DNA from: an uncultured Tabrizicola sp.
GTDB lineage: Bacteria; Pseudomonadota; Alphaproteobacteria; Rhodobacterales; Rhodobacteraceae
Direction: 5' to 3'
NCBI GenBank assembly: GCA_937858255.1
Contig: CALLZQ010000095.1
Coordinates: 1-6,881 of the forward strand
DNA: 6,881 bases
Shown: in pieces, positions 1 through 4,462 of the stretch
Layout of the letters: each line of letters opens with the position of its first letter
Numbering within the stretch: the first letter of the stretch is position 1
Notes under the pieces: generated by a model
What the model was told of the DNA's origin: nothing
Seen by the model: only the letters and a program-made list of their open reading frames with translations
The model's database searches: none
Translations under genes and position numbers: made by a program

Positions 1-54
1 CGCGAAGGCGGCCGCACCGTCGGCGCAGGCGTTGTGTCGAAAATCCTCGCCTGA
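1..54 (+). CDS. tuf: Elongation factor Tu, C-terminal end (partial)
   Basis: The window opens in frame with REGGRTVGAGVVSKILA followed by TGA at 52-54. This is the highly conserved C-terminal strand of EF-Tu domain 3, the GTPase that brings aminoacyl-tRNA to the ribosome. Only the last 17 codons are present, so nothing can be said about the G domain or the start. The final residue is Ala where many EF-Tu proteins end in Glu or Gly, a minor variation. tuf upstream of tRNA-Trp, secE and nusG is a common proteobacterial order. An intrinsic terminator follows 22 bp after the stop. Identification is firm despite the short length because this motif is so characteristic. Confidence 0.93.
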   Translation, partial: REGGRTVGAGVVSKILA

Positions 55-76
55 TCTCTTCACATGAATACAGAGG

Positions 77-102
77 GGGCCGTCCGCAGGGGCGGCCCTT
101 TT
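77..102 (+). terminator. Intrinsic terminator after tuf
   Basis: Bases 77-84 (GGGCCGTC) pair with 91-98 (GGCGGCCC), including one T-G wobble. One more C-G pair (85-90) closes a GCAG loop, and TTTT follows directly at 99-102. Its position just after the tuf stop and its GC-rich stem with a U-tract make it a standard Rho-independent terminator. It should separate tuf transcription from the acetyltransferase gene downstream. Confidence 0.85.
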
Positions 103-222
103 GCTTTGGTCCTTGTGCGGGTGCTTCAAGGGGCTTAGGCTGGAATATCACATGATGGAGGCGACGATGAACCTGATCTGCTGAACCCGTTTGTTTTCAA
201 GGTTCCAGCGAAAGGTTCACCT

Positions 223-873
223 ATGCCCTTCCTCAATGCCGATGCCCGGCATCCGCTTGTCTTTCCCGATGGCACGATTCACCGCGAGATGGTCCATCTC
301 GCTCAGGTCATCACGCATCCCAATATCGAGATTGGCGCGTATAGCTACGCCAATGATTTCGACCCGCCCGATGACTGGGCGCGGCATCTTGCGCCTTACC
401 TTTACCCCGGCGCGCCCGAGCGGCTGATCATCGGCCGGTTTTGCCAGATCGCCCATGGCGTACGGTTTATCACCGCCTCGGCCAATCATGTAATGACGGG
501 TTTTTCGACTTATCCCTTTGGCGTCTTTTCACCCAACTCGTTTCAGGCTTTCCGCGACGGGATCGATGCCTTGCCCGATACGGTGGTCGGACATGATGTC
601 TGGATCGGCCATGGCGCGCTGATTCTGCCGGGCGCGCAGATTGGCTCGGGCGTGATCATCGGCGCCGGTGCTGTGGTCTCTGGCTGCGTGCCGGATTACG
701 CGATTGTTGCCGGAAACCCGGCTCGGATTCTACGCCCGCGTTTTGCGCCCGATGTCGTCCGGCGTCTGATCGAGCTTTGCTGGTGGGATCAGCCGCTGGA
801 ACGGATTGAGGCGGCGTTGCCTGCCTTGCTCGGCGCGGATATTGCGGTGCTGGAGGCCGCGTTTGCCCCTTGA
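223..873 (+). CDS. CatB/Vat-like hexapeptide-repeat O-acetyltransferase
   Basis: The 216-residue product resembles the xenobiotic acetyltransferase (XAT) branch of left-handed beta-helix enzymes. These transfer acetyl from acetyl-CoA to hydroxyls of chloramphenicol (CatB) or group A streptogramins (Vat). The N-terminal part has the family's HPNIEIGAYSYAN segment (32-44). Hexapeptide-type turns run through LIIGRFCQIA (68-77) and VGHDVWIGHGALILPGAQIG (122-141), then IIGAGAVVSG (145-154). YAIVAGNPARILRPRF (159-174) and the WWD motif (187-189) close the domain. His89, in NHVMTGFSTYPF, aligns with the catalytic histidine of the family. Length matches the usual 205-220. The ATG at 223 is the first start in the frame, with GAAAGG at 210-215 seven bases upstream. 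No signal peptide is seen, so it should be cytoplasmic. The true substrate is unknown: many chromosomal XAT-like proteins have no proven drug target. It is flanked by a terminator (77-102) and a hairpin (885-908), so it is probably a single-gene unit. Confidence 0.88.
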   Translation: MPFLNADARHPLVFPDGTIHREMVHLAQVITHPNIEIGAYSYANDFDPPDDWARHLAPYLYPGAPERLIIGRFCQIAHGVRFITASANHVMTGFSTYPFGVFSPNSFQAFRDGIDALPDTVVGHDVWIGHGALILPGAQIGSGVIIGAGAVVSGCVPDYAIVAGNPARILRPRFAPDVVRRLIELCWWDQPLERIEAALPALLGADIAVLEAAFAP

Positions 874-884
874 CGATGCCCGCT

Positions 885-908
885 GCCTGCCGTACCCACG
901 CGGCAGGC
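885..908 (+). terminator. Perfect hairpin between acetyltransferase and tRNA-Trp
   Basis: GCCTGCCG at 885-892 is the exact reverse complement of CGGCAGGC at 901-908, with an 8-nt loop. It starts 11 bp after the acetyltransferase stop and ends two bases before the tRNA 5' end at 911. There is no U-tract, so it is either a weak or Rho-assisted terminator for the upstream gene or a structure used in 5' processing of the tRNA precursor. The pairing is certain; the role is inference. Confidence 0.45.
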
Positions 909-910
909 CT

Positions 911-986
911 AGGGGTATAGCTCAGCTGGTAGAGCGACGGTCTCCAAAACCGTAGGCCGAGGGTTCGAACCCTGCTGCCCCTGCCA
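911..986 (+). tRNA. trnW: tRNA-Trp (anticodon CCA)
   Basis: A full cloverleaf is present. The acceptor stem pairs AGGGGTA (911-917) with TGCCCCT (976-982), with one T-G wobble. The D stem pairs GCTC (920-923) with GAGC (932-935). The anticodon stem ACGGT/ACCGT (937-941/949-953) frames loop CTCCAAA, giving anticodon CCA at 944-946, which reads UGG as tryptophan. The T loop is TTCGAAC (964-970). The discriminator is G983, usual for tRNA-Trp, and CCA (984-986) is encoded. In the T stem, A960 faces G974 (a 50-64 mismatch) and G961 faces T973, so this arm is weaker than usual. tRNA-Trp just upstream of secE-nusG is common in proteobacteria. Confidence 0.96.
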
Positions 987-1099
987 ATCTTCAACACATG
1001 AATAGTCAGTCACCGTCATGGTGGTAGCGCTGATGGGCCGGAACTCGGCCTCAGCTCGCCATACTTCCGACAGGATCGCCGGTAGATTTATGCCACAGG

Positions 1100-1139
1100 C
1101 AACCGGCGCCGCGGCAAGGGCCGCTGTCAACCGGCGCCG
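1100..1139 (+). repeat. GC-rich direct and inverted repeat in the leader before the membrane protein
   Basis: CAACCGGCGCCG occurs twice, at 1100-1111 and 1128-1139. The core CGGCGCCG is its own reverse complement, so the two copies (1104-1111 and 1132-1139) can also pair with each other. Between them GCGGC (1111-1115) pairs with GCCGC (1120-1124) around an AAGG loop. Apart from this I see no gene in the 208 bp between tRNA-Trp and the start at 1195. No U-tract follows, so it is not an obvious terminator. It could structure the 5' untranslated region. Confidence 0.5.
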
Positions 1140-1194
1140 TGAGGGCAGGGCGCTTGGCTCTGCTGATCCATACAGTCAGTTGAGGGAATGGTTC

Positions 1195-1971
1195 ATGAAT
1201 TTCACGAATGCCGACGCCGCCGCAATGCTGGCCGAAATGCTTGGGCCCGAGGCGTTTGCGGTCGCGCTGACCTTTTTCCTGATGGGGGTGGGTATTTTAT
1301 CGGGGCTCTCGCGCCTCTATGGCTGGATCAGCGGACGCCCGGCCAAGCCATTGACCCGGCGCTATCTGGTCCGGACAGCGGTCTACGCGGGGCTAACCGG
1401 GCTGGGGTGCTATTTGTTGGTGACCTTTCCCGATTCGGCTTCGCCCAAAATGTTCATCGTCGCGGGTATCGCAATTCTCGTGGTCTGGTTCCGGCTGACG
1501 GTCGTTTCCGTCCGGTTGCTGGCCCTGTTCCGCCGCCAGGCCATATTGGGCAGCGCGAGGCTTGGTGCCGCGGTGATCCCGGTTCAAGACAGGGCGCCCG
1601 CTGCCCCCTCGCCCGGCATCAGCGTAAAGGACAGCCCGATCCGGTCGATCCCCTCTCTGGGCAAGCGGCTTGAGCATGGTCTCTCGGGCGGCAAGTTGCT
1701 GCAATGGGCGCCTGTGGTGGTAATGGTGGTCTCGGCGGCGCTGTTCAAACGCACTGGTCTGGATGCCGGCCCTGGGCTGTCAGGCACAGCGGGTGTCGAT
1801 CTGGGCAGCGCAATCTGGCAGTCGCCACTCATCATCTTCGGGGCGCTTGGCCTTGGCGCAGCGCTGTTGCTGCTGATGTCGCGTTTTGCGGCGCGGCGCA
1901 ACATCGCTTATCAGGATGATCCTTGGCTGCGGCTGGAGCGGATGGCGGCTGCGGAACGCGCGAAGCGGTGA
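1195..1971 (+). CDS. Polytopic membrane protein of unknown function
   Basis: I do not recognise this 258-residue protein. Five hydrophobic segments are visible, at about residues 19-38, 59-78, 86-112, 169-184 and 209-229. A basic, Pro/Ala-rich loop of about 55 residues lies between the third and fourth, and a charged C-terminal tail (RLERMAAAERAKR) follows the fifth. An inner-membrane location is therefore likely. No catalytic motif, metal ligand cluster or transporter signature stands out. I chose the ATG at 1195 because GAGGGA (1182-1187) lies seven bases before it and hydrophobic coding character begins there. The frame stays open back to an ATG at 1018, but those 59 extra codons give an Arg/Ala-rich stretch, cross a repeat and lack a ribosome site. 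Codon choice is looser than in the ribosomal genes, with a rare TTA at 1297-1299. The gene sits between tRNA-Trp and secE, which are often adjacent, suggesting a lineage-specific insertion. Confidence 0.75.
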   Translation: MNFTNADAAAMLAEMLGPEAFAVALTFFLMGVGILSGLSRLYGWISGRPAKPLTRRYLVRTAVYAGLTGLGCYLLVTFPDSASPKMFIVAGIAILVVWFRLTVVSVRLLALFRRQAILGSARLGAAVIPVQDRAPAAPSPGISVKDSPIRSIPSLGKRLEHGLSGGKLLQWAPVVVMVVSAALFKRTGLDAGPGLSGTAGVDLGSAIWQSPLIIFGALGLGAALLLLMSRFAARRNIAYQDDPWLRLERMAAAERAKR

Positions 1972-2048
1972 TTGCCCGCGCTTGGCACTTGAATTCACGG
2001 GTTCAGCGGGGTTTCGGCCCCTGACCCCACGGTTATCGGATCGCCGTA

Positions 2049-2243
2049 ATGGCAAAGACCAACCCCCTTCAGTTCATCCAGCAGGTGCGGACGGAAGTCG
2101 GCAAGGTGGTCTGGCCAACCCGCCGCGAAGTGGTGCTGACCACGATCATGGTGTTTCTGATGGCGGCGCTGACCGCCACCTTCTTCAGCCTGGTCGACCT
2201 TGGCATCCGTACGGGTCTCAAGGCGATCCTGACCGCTTTCTGA
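2049..2243 (+). CDS. secE: Preprotein translocase subunit SecE
   Basis: SecE clamps the two halves of SecY in the SecYEG channel of the inner membrane. The 64-residue product has the short one-span form usual outside the enterics. An amphipathic N-terminal helix (about 5-20, with VRTEVGKVVWPTRREV at 13-28) precedes one transmembrane helix (about 29-48) and a short periplasmic tail. The WPTR turn at 22-25 is the family hallmark. The start is preceded only by a weak CGGA at 2037-2040, eight bases upstream. The gap to the membrane protein gene is 77 bp and shows no clear promoter. nusG follows after 210 bp and a terminator, which is unlike the tight secE-nusG pairing of many bacteria. Confidence 0.95.
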   Translation: MAKTNPLQFIQQVRTEVGKVVWPTRREVVLTTIMVFLMAALTATFFSLVDLGIRTGLKAILTAF

Positions 2244-2277
2244 TCGGCGCTGCGGGGCTTCACCCGCGCCTACCCCC

Positions 2278-2306
2278 TTGAAATCCGGGGCCGGCACCTG
2301 TATGCC
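2278..2306 (+). promoter_or_regulatory. Candidate promoter for nusG
   Basis: TTGAAA (2278-2283) and TATGCC (2301-2306) are separated by 17 bases. The -35 is a near-consensus housekeeping hexamer; the -10 matches only in its first three bases, which is not rare in GC-rich alphaproteobacteria. Transcription would start near 2313, upstream of the terminator hairpin at 2330-2362, so this promoter would not by itself avoid that terminator. The call rests on by-eye matching only. Confidence 0.25.
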
Positions 2307-2329
2307 GCGCCCTGTTCAAGGGCAAACCG

Positions 2330-2362
2330 GCGCGCAATGATTCGTGTTGCGCGCTGTTTTTT
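2330..2362 (+). terminator. Intrinsic terminator between secE and nusG
   Basis: GCGCGCAA (2330-2337) pairs perfectly with TTGCGCGC (2347-2354) across a 9-nt loop, and TG plus six T residues follow (2355-2362). On the opposite strand no T-run follows, so it works in the + direction. Its placement inside a normally co-transcribed pair suggests either separate transcription of nusG or partial termination. A second stem, CGCGCC (2306-2311) with GGCGCG (2329-2334), would use the same bases as the terminator's 5' arm and could prevent it from forming. Confidence 0.75.
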
Positions 2363-2453
2363 GTTCCTCTCGGGCGCGGGCCGAATGGCTAATGCGCTGG
2401 AATAACGGAATTTTTCGGGCGTATCGCGTCCGGGCAGACAGGAAGAAACGGGC

Positions 2454-2990
2454 ATGGCCAAGCGTTGGTATTCGGTAAGCGTTCTCTCGAACTTCGAGAA
2501 GAAGGTTGCCGAGCAGATCAAGACCGCCGTTGCCGATGCCGGTCTTGAGGATGAGATTGACGAGGTGCTGGTGCCCACCGAAGAGGTGATTGAGGTCCGG
2601 CGCGGCAAGAAAGTGACGTCCGAACGGCGCTTCATGCCCGGCTATGTGCTGGTGCATATGGAGATGTCGAACCGCGGCTATCACCTGATCTCGACGATCA
2701 ACCGGGTGACCGGCTTCCTCGGCCCGCAGGGCAAGCCGATGCCGATGCGCGATGCCGAAGTGAATGCGATGCTGAACCGCAGCGTCGAGGGGGGCGAGGC
2801 GCAGCCGCGCAACCTGATCCGCTTTGACATTGGTGAGAAGGTCAAGGTCACCGACGGCCCGTTCGAGGGCTTTGACGGGATGGTCGAAGAGGTGGATGAC
2901 GACAACAGCCGCCTCAAGGTTTCGGTCTCGATCTTTGGCCGCGCCACCCCGGTCGAGTTGGAATTTACTCAGGTGTCGAAAGGTATCTGA
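2454..2990 (+). CDS. nusG: Transcription termination/antitermination factor NusG
   Basis: NusG binds RNA polymerase across the clamp, increases processivity, and links it to Rho or to ribosomal protein S10. The 178-residue protein has the typical two domains. The NGN domain (about 3-115) begins KRWYSVSVLSNFEKKVAE and contains RGKKVTSERRFMPGYVLV (50-67). The KOW domain (about 125-178) has KVTDGPFEGFDGMVEEVD (131-148) and ends FTQVSKG. Length is normal for the family. The ATG at 2454 is supported by AGGA/GGAA around 2440-2444 and by alignment to the usual NusG N-terminus. It lies 90 bp before rplK with no terminator seen between, so cotranscription with the L11 operon is likely. Expression may be limited by the terminator at 2330-2362. 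Confidence 0.97.
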   Translation: MAKRWYSVSVLSNFEKKVAEQIKTAVADAGLEDEIDEVLVPTEEVIEVRRGKKVTSERRFMPGYVLVHMEMSNRGYHLISTINRVTGFLGPQGKPMPMRDAEVNAMLNRSVEGGEAQPRNLIRFDIGEKVKVTDGPFEGFDGMVEEVDDDNSRLKVSVSIFGRATPVELEFTQVSKGI

Positions 2991-2999
2991 GTATCGCAT

Positions 3000-3059
3000 G
3001 TGGGAGGCGAGCGCCCGGCAGGGTGACGGACCTGACCACTAAACCGCATCTTCGGATGC
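3000..3059 (+). promoter_or_regulatory. Structured rplK leader, probable L1-binding autoregulatory site
   Basis: GTGG (3000-3003) pairs with CCAC (3036-3039), and GG (3006-3007) can pair with CC (3031-3032). Between these helices is an asymmetric internal loop, GA on one side and TGA on the other. The inner part carries CCC-GGCA-GGG (3014-3023). This resembles the L1 site on 23S rRNA, where GUGG...ACCAC closes a helix with an asymmetric loop. Directly after it, GCATC-TTCG-GATGC (3046-3059) forms a hairpin capped by a very stable UUCG tetraloop, nine bases before the rplK ribosome site. L1 is known to repress its own operon by binding the leader of rplK mRNA. The pairing is visible; the L1 role is inference from position and resemblance. 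Confidence 0.55.
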
Positions 3060-3080
3060 AGTGACAGAAGGAGAGGCCAG

Positions 3081-3533
3081 ATGGCCAAGAAAGTGATCGG
3101 CAGCCTCAAGCTGCAAGTGAAGGCCCAGCAGGCCAACCCGTCGCCCCCAGTCGGCCCGGCTCTGGGTCAGCGCGGCCTGAACATCATGGCGTTCGTCAAG
3201 GAATTCAACGCGAAGTCGGCCGAATTTGCGCCGGGCACGCCGATTCCGACGATCATCACCTACTATCAGGACAAGTCGTTCTCGATCGACCTGAAGACCC
3301 CGCCGGCCTCGTTCCTGATCAAGGAAGCCGCTGGCCTGAAGCCGGTCGGCAAGCGCAACCGCACCAAGGGTTCGGCTAAGCCGGGCCGCGACGTTGCCGG
3401 CACGATCTCGGTCGCGCAGGTCCGCAAGATTGCGGAAACCAAGATGAAAGACCTGAACGCCAATTCGATCGAAGCGGCGATGCAGATCATCCTTGGCTCG
3501 GCCAAGTCCTGCGGCATCGAAGTGAAGGGCTGA
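3081..3533 (+). CDS. rplK: 50S ribosomal protein L11
   Basis: L11 forms the base of the GTPase-associated centre with 23S rRNA and contacts EF-G. It is also needed for RelA activation. The N-terminal domain has [20 protein letters not shown] (11-30), including the prolines known in other bacteria to affect thiostrepton binding. The RNA-binding C-terminal domain runs from about TPPAS (73-77) to the end, with [20 protein letters not shown] at 124-143. At 150 residues it is about eight longer than E. coli L11. The extra length is a basic insertion, [17 protein letters not shown] (87-103), which I believe is usual in Rhodobacterales. AAGGAG (3068-3073) lies seven bases before the ATG. rplA follows after 5 bp, so the two are translated from one message and probably coupled. 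Confidence 0.98.
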   Translation: MAKKVIGSLKLQVKAQQANPSPPVGPALGQRGLNIMAFVKEFNAKSAEFAPGTPIPTIITYYQDKSFSIDLKTPPASFLIKEAAGLKPVGKRNRTKGSAKPGRDVAGTISVAQVRKIAETKMKDLNANSIEAAMQIILGSAKSCGIEVKG

Positions 3534-3538
3534 TCATC

Positions 3539-4234
3539 ATGGCAAAGATCGCAAAGCGCGTTAAGGCCGCTCAGGCCCAGTTCGAAGGCAAGTCGAACCT
3601 CTCGGTCGAGGATGCCGTCGCCCTGATCAAGAAAGCTGCCTCGGCCAAATTCGACGAGACGCTGGAAATCGCGATGAACCTCGGCGTTGACCCGCGTCAC
3701 GCTGACCAGATGGTTCGCGGCGTTGTTCAGCTGCCGAACGGCACCGGCAAGACCGTGCGCGTCGCCGTGTTCGCCCGTGGCGCCAAGGCTGACGAAGCCA
3801 AGGCCGCCGGCGCGGATATCGTGGGCGCCGAAGACCTGCTGGAAACCATCCAGGGCGGCAAGATCGAGTTCGATCGCTGCATCGCCACCCCGGACATGAT
3901 GCCGCTGGTTGGCCGTCTGGGTAAGATCCTCGGCCCGCGCAACCTGATGCCGAACCCCAAGGTCGGCACCGTGACCATGGACGTCAAGACGGCTGTGGCT
4001 GCGGCCAAGGGCGGCGAAGTCCAGTTCAAGGTTGAAAAGGCCGGCGTCATCCATGGCGGTATCGGCAAGGTTTCCTTCACCGAGGAAGCGCTGGCCCAGA
4101 ACGTCCGCGCTTTTGTGGATGCCGTGACCCGCGCCAAGCCGGCAGGGGCCAAGGGCACCTATGTCAAGAAAGTGTCGCTGTCCTCGACCATGGGCCCGGG
4201 CGTCTCGCTCGACCTGGCCTCGACCAGCGCCTGA
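3539..4234 (+). CDS. rplA: 50S ribosomal protein L1
   Basis: L1 forms the mobile stalk that guides deacylated tRNA out of the E site, and it represses its own operon by binding rplK mRNA. The 231-residue length is standard. Domain I is built from residues about 1-67 and 160-231, and domain II from about 68-159. Hallmarks are [19 protein letters not shown] (128-146) and [18 protein letters not shown] (175-192). The start is five bases after the rplK stop, with its ribosome site (AAGGG, about 3525-3529) inside the rplK end, consistent with translational coupling. Translation ends at a tandem TGA-TAA (4232-4237). Two hairpins and the long rplJ leader follow. Confidence 0.98.
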   Translation: MAKIAKRVKAAQAQFEGKSNLSVEDAVALIKKAASAKFDETLEIAMNLGVDPRHADQMVRGVVQLPNGTGKTVRVAVFARGAKADEAKAAGADIVGAEDLLETIQGGKIEFDRCIATPDMMPLVGRLGKILGPRNLMPNPKVGTVTMDVKTAVAAAKGGEVQFKVEKAGVIHGGIGKVSFTEEALAQNVRAFVDAVTRAKPAGAKGTYVKKVSLSSTMGPGVSLDLASTSA

Positions 4235-4243
4235 TAAGAATTT

Positions 4244-4289
4244 CCGGGGCTTTTGTGCCCCGGGGATGATGGGGCGGAAACGCCCCGTC
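4244..4289 (+). other. Two strong hairpins just after rplA
   Basis: CCGGGGC (4244-4250) pairs perfectly with GCCCCGG (4257-4263) around TTTTGT. Immediately after, GATGGGGCG (4268-4276) pairs with CGCCCCGTC (4281-4289) around a GAAA tetraloop, with one T-G wobble. Neither is followed by a T-run, so neither is a standard intrinsic terminator. They could protect the 3' end of the rplKA message, act as a processing site, or form the first helices of the rplJ leader. Confidence 0.6.
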
Positions 4290-4291
4290 CT

Positions 4292-4457
4292 GTCCGAGAC
4301 GGAGGGTGGCCCCCGGGCCTTAATGTCCTTCCTGAGATGGGGAACGAGACGAATTTCACCCTCGGGTGATCTTGGCCATCGGAACCCTGAACGGACCCGA
4401 ACGCCCCTGATCTCAGGGGCAAACATGAGCCGGGGGGAAACCCCCACACTTGGAGTG
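4292..4457 (+). promoter_or_regulatory. rplJ leader, probable L10(L12) autoregulatory RNA
   Basis: The 228 bp between rplA and rplJ hold no gene but an extended fold. GTCCG (4292-4296) pairs with CGGAC (4392-4396). After an internal loop with AGACGG on one strand and GAA on the other, AGGG (4303-4306) pairs with CCCT (4385-4388). TGGCC (4307-4311) then pairs with GGCCA (4374-4378), leaving TCGGAA bulged on the 3' side. Inside lie hairpins TTCC/GGAA (4329-4332/4341-4344) and TCACC/GGTGA (4356-4360/4365-4369). Further on come GCCCCTG-ATCT-CAGGGGC (4403-4420) and GGGGG-GAAA-CCCCC (4432-4445). The L10-L12 complex is known to repress rplJ translation through a leader with a kink-turn and a nearby bulge. 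The GA-bearing asymmetric loop plus bulge fits that plan. CACT/AGTG (4447-4450/4454-4457) could also mask the ribosome site. Confidence 0.65.
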
Positions 4458-4462
4458 GAACT

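Noticed and set aside
909..1130. A - strand open frame covering the tRNA gene
   Set aside because: It runs through the whole tRNA-Trp gene and the repeat region, has no ribosome site and resembles no protein.
1018..1194. Upstream start giving a 317-residue version of the membrane protein
   Set aside because: No ribosome site precedes the ATG at 1018, the added 59 residues are Arg/Ala-rich, and the stretch includes the repeat at 1100-1139. The start at 1195 has GAGGGA at proper spacing.
1972..2048. Promoter or terminator between the membrane protein gene and secE
   Set aside because: TTGGCA (1982-1987) has no -10 at usual spacing. The GGG/CCC pairing around 2008-2020 is short and has no T-run.
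2958..2994. TTGGAA near the nusG end as a promoter for rplK
   Set aside because: The best -10-like sequences (TATCTG, GAGTAT) lie at poor spacing, and the -35 lies inside the nusG coding sequence. Support is too weak to call.
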